Shown here one piece after another: positions 27,801-36,418 of a stretch of DNA of 64,000 nt. Both the position numbers and the translations under genes were made by a program. Below the pieces are notes generated by a model. That model did no database searches, had not been told where the DNA came from, and saw only the letters and a list, made by a program, of their open reading frames with translations. Within the stretch, counting starts at the first letter, position 1; each line of letters begins with the position of its first letter. This DNA is from Sandaracinaceae bacterium. GTDB taxonomy: Bacteria; Myxococcota_A; Polyangia; Polyangiales; JADJQN01. Location: the NCBI GenBank assembly GCA_016712745.1, contig JADJQN010000001.1, positions 868,001 through 932,000 on the forward strand. The letters run 5' to 3'.

Positions 27801-30051
27801 ACCCGTGCAGGCCGTAGAGCGTTTGACCCAACTTGCGGAAACCGCGTCGCGAGAGGACGCGCCGCGTCTGCTCGACCGCGCCATTTCCATCGCCGAGCTC
27901 GCAGCGAAAGATCTGCCGTTGGCCCTGCGCACGGCCGCACGCGCAGTCGCTCTTGCGCCCTGGCATGCGCCACTGCTTTTGATCTTCGAACGGCTCGCGC
28001 TCGCAACGAACGAGATCGCGTTGGCCGAAGGCGTGTATCGCGCGCTCGTTCTCGGCGCTTACGGTCCCCAAACACGCCGCGCGTTGCACTACCGGGCGGC
28101 GCGCTTCTTTGAAAAGGGCGGCGACGCGCAACGTGCGCTGCGTGCCTATCTCGAGGCGTTCGAGCATGCCCCCTCGGCTGGTGTCGTCTTTAGCGCGATC
28201 GAACGATTGGCGCATGTGACGGAGCGATTCGAACCACTTGCCAAAGCATTCATGACCCTCGCAGACCTGTCGCAGCACGTTGACACGCGTGTTCGCAATT
28301 TGAAGCGCGCGGCGGAGGTGCTGAACGAACTTTGTCGGGACCCCGCGCGCGCCTTCGACGTGATGCTCGCTGCATGGGAAACGAGCACCAACAAGGAGCG
28401 CGAAGAAGAGGCGCGCCAGGCATTGGCAACGTTGCTGCGTGTCGATCCCCAGGGTGGCGAGAGCGCCCGAAAGAAGTTCATCGGCTCCATCGAGAAGCGC
28501 TGTGAGAATGCTTGGGATGGTGAAGAGCGCGGCCAGTGGCTCGTTCGCGCCGCCCGCGTCAATGCCGTCGAGCAAACGTCGCAGGAGAGCACCATCGCGA
28601 TTCTCGAACACGCCAAAAAGGCCTACGCCGAGGCGCAACCAGAGCCCGAATCCCGCGTCGCTTTTATTTGCGACATAGCGGAGATCCTTGCCGCTTGGCC
28701 CGCGGAGCGAAACCAAGCCCGTGATCTGGTGAGCGATGCGCTGCGAATCCTGCCCGACGACGCGCGGGTGCGGACCCTCGCCGAGGATCTGGTGGTACCG
28801 CTGCCGTCCCACTCAATGGCGCCCGTGCCTAGTCAGGAGGCCACCCCGCGCGCCGCGCTCGAACCGGCACGCGATGTCGCAGAAGGAATCGAATCCGCGT
28901 TCGCGCTCATGACGCAGGAGAGCGTCGCGCCGCCGGATGAAGCCACAGCGCCTGTCGCCACTTTGCATTTAGCGATCAGCAACTCACACGTCCGGGATGT
29001 TATGGCCAGCGGCGACAACGAGGCAGCGACGCGACTGGCCGAAGAGCTCTCCACTGATCCGACTCGTGTCCATGAAGCTTCACAGCTGCTCCGCGCTGTC
29101 GTCATGCGCGACCCGTCCCGCACAACGGCGCTCCGCGCGCTCTATCACCTAGCTCGAGGGCGCGGCGCGCGCGGCGAGGCCGACATGCTCGCCGGATTCG
29201 TCTCCCTCTTTGACCCCCACGTGCCAGTTCCGCAGGCATCGCGCGTTTTGGATGTCGACGCCGAACTACACGCGGCGATGCACGCAGATCCCCACAGCAC
29301 GATCTACGCAAAGGTGTTCGGGACGATTTGGGAGACCGCCGCGCACCTCTACAAAAAACCGCTGCAGGCCTTTCACGTATTTGGCACCGATCGAATAACA
29401 CCGCTGGTTCAAAGTCCTGTTGCGCAGTCCTTCTTTGCTGCGGCGGGCCTTCTTGACGCCGTGGACGTGCCGCTCTTCGGACGACGCATGGGCGGCAATG
29501 ATCTCTTTGTCGCACGCACAGTGCCGCCGTGCGTGATTATCGGGCCCACGCTCGATGGCAGCGAGAGCGATCTGCGGTTCCGCTTTGCGCGGTCTCTTGT
29601 GTTGGCGCGCTCGACGAACATCCTTGTGGCCACGCTCGATGAGCATGAAGGTCGTACGCTTGCCGTCGCGACTGTTACAGCATTTGGCCCAACGGAGTCG
29701 AGTAGCGCTGTCGACAAGAGCGCAGCATCGCTAGCAGCAGAGCTGTGGCGCATCATTCCACCACGCGCACAGCGTGAGATACGGGACCTTCTCAACTCGC
29801 TCGTGCAGCCCTTGCAATATGACGCCGTTCGCAACTCGACGTTCTCCCAGGCGGCGCGCGCGGGCTTGGTTTGTGCCGGCGATACGCGCGCCGCGACGCT
29901 TGCCCTTCGAGGGATGGAGCCTGCACTCGCGAGCGCTGATTTTTCGACCGAGGAGGGCTGGCAGAGCGCGTGCAGAACCTCGCATGTGATGCGGGAGCTC
30001 GTGCGCTTCGCCCTCTCTTCGACTTGGCTCGCAGCGATCACGCACAAGTAA
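24868..30051 (+). CDS. Giant TPR protein with N-terminal DUF4388-like domain
   Basis: 1727 residues. The first 110 or so residues (SPLARLLLELADRHADGSIDI...RIVLLRGAVADI) resemble the DUF4388/PATAN-type domain found in myxobacterial regulators. A Pro-rich linker (about 225-285) follows, then about 1100 residues of Ala-rich helical repeats that read as divergent TPRs (for example LVGFARTLSLLGDLANAAARADQALQIDPHNADAARVL). The C-terminal 280 residues form an unassigned domain with FHVFGTDRITPLVQSPVAQSFF. There is no signal peptide or membrane helix, so it is probably a cytoplasmic scaffold. The gene begins 40 bases after sppA and may share its transcript. The function is unknown. Confidence 0.82.
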   Translation: MHARALAPSPLARLLLELADRHADGSIDIGGRRIVLLRGAVADISALADDHDVSQFLVRAGEIDAVTALDVESKASTTGTTISHLLVEDRHVRLERLLEIERAIFVDRFLLSIGEEEEDSREPPPFVAGKLVDEAHHTYPLVPLMLDAYARHAVHFEAQYVSERVEQRVEMLETPFRRMALDWFGTPIGDGGALVSTLLSLEAAAAPRVASLLRTGLARMVAATSEAPPPPPRPNTLAPVPMEPREVTRSYPPSSIAPLRVSSVPPPRPAQVVLAPGGTTTSLASAEFTTALRAYAGSEGTLEDPLDRVEASIRKLEQAGAQGALRAAEWKEAARLWQTRYLSIEEASRAMREAAAADPGDQTALEQSAMLCAMLGDTRLACAYARAAASAAAGGPKREASLSQLAFYSRLAGDTQAAISALRSAAGAEDASARVFEELADLLVAQGENEEASEYIRSAAACVAEHEPSRARCLYTYANTLSPATPSHVRAMVALFEQSEMHEAAISYMAHVARTTSNPDEARGLRLDGAGRAESLGRPDIASELLLEAFDQEPHLEIVYEPLVADLEAAGAHEDLVAVIEDIAAASEDGREAWLARAEQSGRVSTTIGPYEAAAQKLRRSQRARDPVLARDAYALRAELGRSTHDKARALVGFARTLSLLGDLANAAARADQALQIDPHNADAARVLLQTFRALPRETAFAALDRARTALGESRDLFRFLIETAQADNDDGATLATVDAWCLVEPTFPEPARLRLSLCINGNDAAAIVAAATALLAPRAIQAHTPNAIVDAMARLHRLSASSEAIHLGLHAIDRLGADKKTLLDETLALCAETHDRHVTISALERALGPAAANARVPWLARIAQLHREQSDLAAEARTHLRILTTSLYDQVALHRLAEIYAGCAQGEKLLAVLGLTLESTEDPEARKQSLLDLAAAANAVVHDGARAEQFLASLFQESHDDALWSLRAAGALVAIGRPVQAVERLTQLAETASREDAPRLLDRAISIAELAAKDLPLALRTAARAVALAPWHAPLLLIFERLALATNEIALAEGVYRALVLGAYGPQTRRALHYRAARFFEKGGDAQRALRAYLEAFEHAPSAGVVFSAIERLAHVTERFEPLAKAFMTLADLSQHVDTRVRNLKRAAEVLNELCRDPARAFDVMLAAWETSTNKEREEEARQALATLLRVDPQGGESARKKFIGSIEKRCENAWDGEERGQWLVRAARVNAVEQTSQESTIAILEHAKKAYAEAQPEPESRVAFICDIAEILAAWPAERNQARDLVSDALRILPDDARVRTLAEDLVVPLPSHSMAPVPSQEATPRAALEPARDVAEGIESAFALMTQESVAPPDEATAPVATLHLAISNSHVRDVMASGDNEAATRLAEELSTDPTRVHEASQLLRAVVMRDPSRTTALRALYHLARGRGARGEADMLAGFVSLFDPHVPVPQASRVLDVDAELHAAMHADPHSTIYAKVFGTIWETAAHLYKKPLQAFHVFGTDRITPLVQSPVAQSFFAAAGLLDAVDVPLFGRRMGGNDLFVARTVPPCVIIGPTLDGSESDLRFRFARSLVLARSTNILVATLDEHEGRTLAVATVTAFGPTESSSAVDKSAASLAAELWRIIPPRAQREIRDLLNSLVQPLQYDAVRNSTFSQAARAGLVCAGDTRAATLALRGMEPALASADFSTEEGWQSACRTSHVMRELVRFALSSTWLAAITHK

Positions 30052-30215
30052 GCCGCGCCGGAGCCCGCGCCGGTTCGCGCACCCGAGCTTGTGCGGCTTG
30101 CGGTGCTCCGAAAGATGCGCATGGATGCCCATATCTGGACACTCCGTGGGTGAGGAAGTGAAGACGACGAGGAGTCGATCCGATGCTAGTCTTTAGGAAT
30201 GGATGGGAGAATTTC

Positions 30216-32231
30216 ATGCGCGCCCAGCTGCTCTTGCTTTGTGCAACGTTCCTAACGGTTTCATGTGCTGCTACGACTCAAGGCGGGCCACGCGCAGGCG
30301 ACGGGGGCGCTGACGCTGCGCGAACCGACGCTTCCTCGATCGACGCTGCCTTCGTGGATGCAGCGCGCACGGACGCCGGGATAGCCCGGGATCTTGGCGA
30401 TGGCCCCGCCGATATGGGCTCGCTTCCCGGCACACCTGGCGTCACCGTCGACCCGACGACTGGCCTTTCGACCACCGAGGCAGGCGGCACGGACACATTC
30501 ACCGTCGTTCTTAATGCCGCGCCTAGCGCCAGCGTTACCATCTCCCTCGCGAGCAGCGATTCGAGCGAAGGCACGGTCAGCCCAGCGTCGCTCGTCTTCA
30601 CGGTCTCCAATTGGTCAACGGCGCAGACCGTGACCCTTACCGGCGTGGACGACAGCACAGCCGACGACGACGTCGCATACACGATCAACACGGGTGCAAC
30701 GTCGAGCTCCGATGCGAACTACAACGGAATCGTTGTGGCCGACGTTGCCGCAACCAACGCCGACAACGACGTTGGACCTGCGCTACCGCCACGCCTCATG
30801 ACAAAAAACATCTATGGCAATCCATCCGCGTCTTTCACGATCACGTTCAGTGGCCCGGCGAGCACCAATCTGCAACTACGCTTCCGCAACCGCGCAAGCG
30901 AATTGGTTCATACCTCGACTGTGAGTGCGCTCGGTAGCATCACCCTCCCCGCCGTTGCCGGCGTCTACACGACCGAGCTTCGCGATACAACAAACGGCAA
31001 CATCAGTTACGGCCAGGCCACCATCACCTCGAGCATCGCTGGTTTTACGAGCATTCAGACGCATTCGCCCGCGACGAACTTTGGACCCTACGCCTACTGG
31101 CCGTCGACCTCGATGGAGGCTGGCGACTACAACAACGACGGATTTCAAGACATGGTCTTTCTCTCGGGCACCGATGCGTCCGCATCCATCGCATCGCCCG
31201 GCCTCTATCTCTACAAATGGAACACGACGACCAGCACGCTCGTGTTCGACGCGATGCTCTCGATCGGAACTACAACCGGGGGCGGCGTGCGCTTCGCCGA
31301 CTTCGACAACGATGCGGACCTTGACCTCGTCTACGCGGTCAATGATCCGGTCGCGTTCGAGGTGCGACTGTGTCGCATGCTCAACGACGGCTCGGGCACC
31401 TTCTATCTTACAACGTGTGTGGCGGACGCGGGTACCGCAAGCGCGCGCCCCTATGTTTACGACATCCAAGTCGCGGACCTCGATCGCGATGGGTTCGTTG
31501 ACGTTGTTTCGAGCGGTGGCATCGTGAACGGTTCCTCGTGGATTAGCGCGCGCGTTAGCGTTTGGCATAACGGTGGTGGCTCGGAGCTCAGCCTCGGGAG
31601 CGAGCTCATCGGCGGCGGCGGCGGGGTCTACCCTTCGGTAGCGGTCGGCGATTTGCAGGACGATGGGCTTCTCGACATATTCGCGGCCGGCATAGGCGCG
31701 GGCGCCTCTGGTCTGACGTTTTTCCCGCAAGCGACCGATGGCTCGTTCGCCGCAGCAACTTCGCAGATGTTCAGCACGAGCGGGGCGACGCAAGTCTCGC
31801 TCGGCTACCTAAACGGCGACACGAAGCTCGACGCCATCATTCTGCAAGGCGGAACAAGCAACGGAAGCGTTCTCTATTCGAACACGTCCGATGACACGTT
31901 GGCTGCGATGCCCATCACCGCCACGGGCGAGCAGCTTAGTGGGCGGGCCCTCATCGTCGATCTCGCGCAGAGTGGCTCACCAAGCATCGTCTTCCCTCCG
32001 AAGAATCGCCTCCTCTACGCGGATCGCGCCGGCAACGTCATTCGAACCGCTGCAAATCTCACCTCATCCATCACAGTTGGCGTGGCGAACACAATCACCG
32101 GCGCTACCACCATGAGTAACTGGGCCGAGGCGAACTCGCTCTTCACCGACTTTGACAACGACGGACGAATCGATTGCTTTTACTTCTCTGTCTACGGCAC
32201 CAAGTTCTTCGAAGTTCTTCGCGCGCACTAA
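30216..32231 (+). CDS. Calx-beta / FG-GAP repeat lipoprotein
   Basis: A 671-residue exported lipoprotein. Start ATG 30216 has GGGAGA five bases upstream and begins a signal peptide with lipobox LTVSC; an in-frame ATG at 30183 lacks both. An Asp/Ala-rich linker follows, then a Calx-beta-like domain (about 80-185, TEAGGTDTFTVVLN...VTLTGVDDSTADDDVAY). The second half contains at least six FG-GAP/VCBS-type calcium-binding repeats (YNNDGFQDM, DNDADLDLV, DRDGFVDVV, QDDGLLDIF, NGDTKLDAI, DNDGRIDCF), which form a beta-propeller. Such proteins usually bind surfaces, sugars or other proteins. A 164-base gap separates it from the upstream TPR gene, so it probably has its own promoter. Confidence 0.85.
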   Translation: MRAQLLLLCATFLTVSCAATTQGGPRAGDGGADAARTDASSIDAAFVDAARTDAGIARDLGDGPADMGSLPGTPGVTVDPTTGLSTTEAGGTDTFTVVLNAAPSASVTISLASSDSSEGTVSPASLVFTVSNWSTAQTVTLTGVDDSTADDDVAYTINTGATSSSDANYNGIVVADVAATNADNDVGPALPPRLMTKNIYGNPSASFTITFSGPASTNLQLRFRNRASELVHTSTVSALGSITLPAVAGVYTTELRDTTNGNISYGQATITSSIAGFTSIQTHSPATNFGPYAYWPSTSMEAGDYNNDGFQDMVFLSGTDASASIASPGLYLYKWNTTTSTLVFDAMLSIGTTTGGGVRFADFDNDADLDLVYAVNDPVAFEVRLCRMLNDGSGTFYLTTCVADAGTASARPYVYDIQVADLDRDGFVDVVSSGGIVNGSSWISARVSVWHNGGGSELSLGSELIGGGGGVYPSVAVGDLQDDGLLDIFAAGIGAGASGLTFFPQATDGSFAAATSQMFSTSGATQVSLGYLNGDTKLDAIILQGGTSNGSVLYSNTSDDTLAAMPITATGEQLSGRALIVDLAQSGSPSIVFPPKNRLLYADRAGNVIRTAANLTSSITVGVANTITGATTMSNWAEANSLFTDFDNDGRIDCFYFSVYGTKFFEVLRAH

Positions 32232-32238
32232 GCCGCAA

Positions 32239-32577
32239 CTACGCAGCTTCGACGCGAAGGGTAATGCTCGGGTTGAGCATATAGCCCTTCCCGGTCTTGA
32301 TAATCGCGTCCGCAAGTCCGAGCTTGCGCAGCGTCGAGAGAGCGACACTCAAGCGGTTGCGTGCAGCCTTTGGCAAAATGGATTCGCCCGGCCACCCGCT
32401 CTGGACCAAACGTTCTGCGGGCACCGCCGCGTTTGGAACCGCGATGCGCTCCGCAGCAAGCGCGAGCACGATGTTGGAGAGTGCGCGATGCGCTTTCATG
32501 TCGACGAACTTGCCGTCCGGCAACTTCATCCAGCTGCCTTCGCGATGAATCACGACAACCGGAAGCTCATCTCCCAT
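32239..32577 (-). CDS. Small stand-alone winged-helix protein
   Basis: 112 residues resembling the transcriptional-activator winged-helix domain (OmpR/BTAD-like) that usually ends larger regulators. The pattern of a strand (VVVIHREGSWMKLPDGKFVDM), helices, QSGWPGESILPKAARNRLSVALSTLRKLGL and the wing KTGKGYMLNP matches what is seen at the C-termini of myxobacterial kinases and sensors. No partner domain is present, so it is either a DNA-binding adaptor or a detached output domain. It is convergent with the FG-GAP gene (7-base gap) and lies 62 bases downstream of a lipoprotein gene on the same strand. Confidence 0.7.
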   Translation of the reverse strand: MGDELPVVVIHREGSWMKLPDGKFVDMKAHRALSNIVLALAAERIAVPNAAVPAERLVQSGWPGESILPKAARNRLSVALSTLRKLGLADAIIKTGKGYMLNPSITLRVEAA

Positions 32578-32638
32578 GGCACCCCTCCAAGATGAATCTT
32601 GATATCACAAAGACGCGGCGTGCGCTCGCGGGCGCCAA

Positions 32639-33325
32639 TCAGATGGCCGGCGGGCAATCGGCGTTTACGAACCAGCCCTCGCCGTCTTGGCCGGGATGAC
32701 ACGAAACTTCGGGCACTTCCCCTGCACAGCGATAGCAACCATCGCATATTGTTATTGGCCACGACCACTCTTGGGTCTGAATCGATTGACCACCCACCGT
32801 GCGACCAAGCACGGTCACGTGAGCGACCAAGTCGAACGTCGTAGCATTACCTGACGCGTCGGGTGGGCTCGCGAGATGCAAGTCGCGAATCTCGTCAGCC
32901 GCGATTGAAGGGATCAAGTCAATGTAGCCTGGCCCCGTGCCCGCGGTGGTGTCGAGAGCGGTTGGCACGAAGCCCGTCGAGGTCACGGAAAAGTTAGGCT
33001 GCGAGATCGGCAGCGGCGCGCCACTCGCGTCGGTCAGGCGCACGTTCGCGGTCTCTATCTGAATTCCGTTGGCGTCGACGCGCGGCGGCGAGCCCGAGTA
33101 ACGCGTGCGAAGCCAAGACTGATAAATCGGATACATCGCGTAGTGTGCGTACGGATTGCCGACGTCGAAAGTTCCGGTGGTAAGAGCCGGGCTTGATTCG
33201 TCGAAAGTGCACTGCGTATCGGGGACAGCTGCGTTCAGAATGAAGAAGCCGGGGTTGTCGTCCACGCAGCCGCCCATCAGGGCGAACGCCACCAAAACAA
33301 GAGAGATGATCGGCCGGATGCGCAT
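32639..33325 (-). CDS. Hypothetical lipoprotein
   Basis: Not recognised. 228 residues with a signal peptide and lipobox (FALMGGC), so probably attached to the outer or inner membrane. The body has several beta-strand stretches and a Cys-rich C-terminus (ICDGCYRCAGEVPEVSC...NADC, at least five Cys), which suggests disulfide-stabilised folding outside the cytoplasm. A Thr/Pro-rich linker is present in the middle. The gene follows the aro genes on the same strand by 21 bases after their stop, but no functional tie is visible. Short Cys-containing lipoproteins of this style are abundant in Myxococcota. Confidence 0.72.
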   Translation of the reverse strand: MRIRPIISLVLVAFALMGGCVDDNPGFFILNAAVPDTQCTFDESSPALTTGTFDVGNPYAHYAMYPIYQSWLRTRYSGSPPRVDANGIQIETANVRLTDASGAPLPISQPNFSVTSTGFVPTALDTTAGTGPGYIDLIPSIAADEIRDLHLASPPDASGNATTFDLVAHVTVLGRTVGGQSIQTQEWSWPITICDGCYRCAGEVPEVSCHPGQDGEGWFVNADCPPAI

Positions 33326-33346
33326 GCCACGAAGGTTAGCTCCCCG

Positions 33347-34918
33347 TCACTGCCTCGCCAAATTCGCGACCACTGCCTGCAACTCGCTCAAAGGCATCGA
33401 AACAATGCGTACGTCGCCGGGCGCGCACGGGACGATGAAGTCGATGCGGTGCCCCCCACGTTTCTTGTCGGCGCCGACGAAACCCGCCGCCGCAGCAAAA
33501 AGGCCACGTGGGGCGAGGCCATACAAGCCAAGGCGCTTCAATAAGCGCTCGACGCGGTCGGCAAAGGAAGGATCAGTCAGACCGCGTGCGACCCCTACGC
33601 GGAGCGCAACGGTTAACCCTTCGGCGACCGCCTCTCCGTGGAGCAGGCCTCGATACTGTGACCCAGCCTCAAGCGCATGCCCCACCGTGTGGCCGAGGTT
33701 TAGCGTGCGGCGTCGGGCTTGATCGTCCGGGTCCGCCGACACGATTGCCGCCTTGAGCCGAAGCGCCGAGAAAATGGCGAGGCGAAGCGCGTCCGGATCT
33801 CCGCTCAGCAAGGACTCGGCATTCCGTTCGAGCGCTTGAAGCGCCCCTTCGCCGTCCAGGATCGCGACTTTCACAATCTCACCCAAACCCGAGCGCCGCT
33901 CATCGATCGCGAGCGTACTCAGGAGATCGGTATCGATAACAACGTCGCTCGGATGATGAAATGCTCCGATCACGTTTTTGCCGCGCGCGACGTCAACTGC
34001 CGTCTTACCGCCTATGCAGCTGTCGGCCATGGCGAGCAACGTCGTCGGAACGTTCACGAAGCGCACGCCACGCATGAAGGTGGCGGCCGCGAAGCCCGCA
34101 ACATCTCCCACGACCCCACCGCCGAACGCCACAATGCATCCTTTGCGATCGAGATTCGCGTCGAGGGCGGCGTCCCAGACCAACTGCGCAGACGCTAGTG
34201 TTTTCGCGGACTCGCCGGGCGAAAGTACGAGCCAGTGGCAGTTCGGCGGCAGGGTCTCTCGAACGCGTTCCCCCCAGGCGGCGTCGACGTTGCTATCTGT
34301 GACGACCAGCGTCGAGGTGCTGCGCGCGACAAACTCAGCGAGTCCAAGCGCCAAACCTTCCTGCACGTGAACCCGCGACGTGCGCTCAAGCAACGGAACG
34401 ACCAAGACATCGCGCTCGGCGATTTTGCGCACAGCGTTGGCTACTTCACTAGGTGACAGGTGAGTCGTGTCGACTTGTCCGTGCGCCTCGCCGTACACGC
34501 CTGCGCGCGCCTGAAGGATTTCGCTCAGCACAGTTGCGGTATCGGGCGAGCCGTGTAGCAAGGGGCGCCCGCATCCGTCCCCCACCCGACGAGCCAACTC
34601 CTCCGCAGTCGCGGTGAGCGTCACGACGACTCCACTCGCGAGCAGCTGTCTTCGGCTGGACGCGTCGAGCACCGTGCCGCCGCCAAGCGCGACAATGCAG
34701 TGCATAGGAAGGTCAAGGAGCAACATAGCAAGCGCTGTCCGCTCGGCATCACGAAATGCGCCTTCCCCCGACTCAGCAAAAATCTGCTGCGCGGAGCGGC
34801 CTTCGTTGCGGGCGATCATCTCGTCGAGATCGAACGCGGGAAGCCTTGTGAGTTGCGCCATTTCCCTCGCGACCGAGGTCTTACCGCTGCCCATTGCGCC
34901 AGAAAGGAAGACACGCAT
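33347..34918 (-). CDS. aroKB: Bifunctional shikimate kinase / 3-dehydroquinate synthase
   Basis: 523 residues fusing two shikimate-pathway enzymes in one chain. Residues 1 to about 165 are shikimate kinase: P-loop GAMGSGKTS, DLDEMIARNEG, ALGGGTVLD and the lid GDGCGRPLL. Residues about 175-523 are 3-dehydroquinate synthase: NAD-binding GGGVVGDVAGF, PTTLLAMADSCIGGKTAVD, and metal ligands in GLGEIVKVA, NLGHTVGHALE and LLHGEAVAEG. ATG 34918 shares its A with the aroC stop (TGATG), so translation is probably coupled. aroK and aroB are adjacent downstream of pilQ in many proteobacteria; here they are fused and follow aroC. Confidence 0.95.
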   Translation of the reverse strand: MRVFLSGAMGSGKTSVAREMAQLTRLPAFDLDEMIARNEGRSAQQIFAESGEGAFRDAERTALAMLLLDLPMHCIVALGGGTVLDASSRRQLLASGVVVTLTATAEELARRVGDGCGRPLLHGSPDTATVLSEILQARAGVYGEAHGQVDTTHLSPSEVANAVRKIAERDVLVVPLLERTSRVHVQEGLALGLAEFVARSTSTLVVTDSNVDAAWGERVRETLPPNCHWLVLSPGESAKTLASAQLVWDAALDANLDRKGCIVAFGGGVVGDVAGFAAATFMRGVRFVNVPTTLLAMADSCIGGKTAVDVARGKNVIGAFHHPSDVVIDTDLLSTLAIDERRSGLGEIVKVAILDGEGALQALERNAESLLSGDPDALRLAIFSALRLKAAIVSADPDDQARRRTLNLGHTVGHALEAGSQYRGLLHGEAVAEGLTVALRVGVARGLTDPSFADRVERLLKRLGLYGLAPRGLFAAAAGFVGADKKRGGHRIDFIVPCAPGDVRIVSMPLSELQAVVANLARQ

Positions 34919-36087
34919 CAGCGATTCAAGGCGTTGCCACGCCACGCCACCACACGTTCGCAAAGCTCGCGCATCGAGTCACCGCCGAACTTCTCGAGCA
35001 GCGCGTCCGCTAGGCACAGGCATACAACTGCCTCACCTACAACGCTCGCGGCAGCGACGGCGCACACATCGCTGCGCTCAGAGACCGCGACCGCGTTGGC
35101 ACGCGTGGCAATGTCGACGGTGGGCAATGCCTTCTTCAATGTCGACAACGGCTTCATCGCCGCACGACACACGAGCGGCTCTCCATTGCTCACTCCGCCC
35201 TCGACGCCACCGGCGCGGTTGGTCTCTCGAACGAACGGTGCTGCGGAGTCCTTTCCTTCGGTAATCACGTCGTGAACTTCGGAGCCAAGCTTGCGTGCGG
35301 AATCGAACCCATCGCCCACCTCGACGCCCTTGATCGCCGGAACGCTCATGAGCGCCGCCGCTAGCCGAGCATCAAGGCGTCGATCCCAATGGACGTAGCT
35401 GCCGAGGCCTACCACCATCGCGCGGGCGCGTACCTCAAAGACGCCCCCCAACGTGTCGCCAACGTGCGCAGCGTCGCGAATCGCATGGCGCATTTTTTCC
35501 GACGCGATCGCGTCCGCGCAACGGAGATCGTCCGCTTGGGCGCGAGCACGCCAGACCTCCCACGGCTCGCCTTCGACCGAGGGGGCCGTGACGCCTCCGA
35601 CGGCGACCACGTGGGCCCCGACTTCGACACCGCACTCGTGGAGCATGCGGCGCCCAACCACACCGAGTGCGACCCGCATGGCGGTCTCGCGCGCGCTGGC
35701 GCGTTCAATGACGTCCCGGATGTCCGAATGACCATACTTGAGAGCGCCGGGCAAATCGGCATGGCCGGGCCGTGGCCGTGTGACTGCGTGCGGCTGAGCC
35801 GCGGCCGCAGCAACGCTCATCACTTCCGTCCAATTGGCGAAGTCGCGATTCTCAATGGACAGACTGATTGGGCCGCCCGTTGTTCGGCCGTGCCGCACGC
35901 CGCTCAGAATCGCGACGCGGTCCTGTTCGATCTTCATGCGCGGCGAACGTCCGTAGCCACGCTGTCGCATCGCAAGGTCGGGATCGAAATCGCCCGCAGC
36001 GAGCGCAAGCCCCGCTGGCACCCCTTCGAGGATGCCCGTGAGCTGTGCACCGTGAGATTCGCCGGCAGTCAGGAAACGGAGAGGCAC
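34918..36087 (-). CDS. aroC: Chorismate synthase
   Basis: Converts 5-enolpyruvylshikimate-3-phosphate to chorismate with reduced FMN, the last common step to aromatic amino acids and folate. 389 residues, normal length. Signatures RFLTAGESHG at the N-terminus, RQRGYGRSPRMKIEQD, GVRHGRTTGGPIS, RPGHADLPGALKYGHSDIRDVIERASARETA and NRAGGVEGGVSNGEPL are all intact. The start is 23 bases from the edge of a hexamer array, so any native promoter or intercistronic sequence has been replaced by repeat DNA. It is the first gene of the leftward aroC-aroKB pair. Confidence 0.96.
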   Translation of the reverse strand: MPLRFLTAGESHGAQLTGILEGVPAGLALAAGDFDPDLAMRQRGYGRSPRMKIEQDRVAILSGVRHGRTTGGPISLSIENRDFANWTEVMSVAAAAAQPHAVTRPRPGHADLPGALKYGHSDIRDVIERASARETAMRVALGVVGRRMLHECGVEVGAHVVAVGGVTAPSVEGEPWEVWRARAQADDLRCADAIASEKMRHAIRDAAHVGDTLGGVFEVRARAMVVGLGSYVHWDRRLDARLAAALMSVPAIKGVEVGDGFDSARKLGSEVHDVITEGKDSAAPFVRETNRAGGVEGGVSNGEPLVCRAAMKPLSTLKKALPTVDIATRANAVAVSERSDVCAVAAASVVGEAVVCLCLADALLEKFGGDSMRELCERVVAWRGNALNR

Positions 36088-36109
36088 GGAGCGACTATAT
36101 CATTGGACG

Positions 36110-36280
36110 GTGTCCGAGTCCGAGTCCGAGTCCGAGTCGGTGTCCGTGTCCGAGTCGGTGTCCGTGTCCGAGTCGGTGTCCGTGTCCGAGTCGGTGTCCG
36201 TGTCCGAGTCGTCCGTGTCCGAGTCCGTGTCCGAGTCCGTGTCCGAGTCGGTGTCCGTGTCCGAGTCGGTGTCTGAGTCG
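36110..36280. repeat. Hexamer array A1 (TCCGAG/TCCGTG type)
   Basis: About 170 bases built almost wholly from 6-base units of the form TCCGAG, TCCGTG or TCGGTG, often in a 12-base period (GTGTCCGAGTCG). A 6-base unit keeps every frame open, so spurious Ser-Asp and Ser-Glu reading frames run through it. It occupies the space just upstream of aroC and is the outer edge of cassette A; a similar array lies at the outer edge of cassette B (46190-46318). Whether it is bound by a protein or RNA cannot be read from the sequence. Confidence 0.85.
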
Positions 36281-36290
36281 GGGCGCGGTT

Positions 36291-36418
36291 CTGCCGTTTC
36301 GCGTGTGGTCAGGCCCGGGAGGTGAAAGGGTCCTGCCAGCTTTCGCTTTGCGCGCTCTGTGTGCTGAGCTGGCATGACCCTTTCACTGGGGAGGGCATGA
36401 CCACACGCGAAACGGCAG
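36291..36418. repeat. Large inverted repeat around the start of four-helix-bundle gene 1 (cassette A)
   Basis: Two near-complementary arms, 36291-36340 and 36369-36418, each about 49 bases and differing at a handful of positions, separated by about 28 bases. The right arm contains the Shine-Dalgarno (GGGGAGG) and ATG 36397 of the downstream gene. A transcript entering from the left would fold the ribosome-binding site into a long stem, whereas one starting in the loop would not. The same design recurs at 37228-37350, 45365-45489 and 46049-46179. Confidence 0.85.

Noticed and set aside
30052..30215. tRNA or small RNA in the gap before the FG-GAP lipoprotein gene
   Set aside because: No cloverleaf or GTTCNANNC-type arm could be assembled; the gap shows only a ribosome-binding site for the next gene.
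33347..34963. Longer start of aroK-aroB at 34963
   Set aside because: The extra 15 residues lie in aroC and precede the conserved shikimate-kinase beginning; ATG 34918 with TGATG coupling is better.
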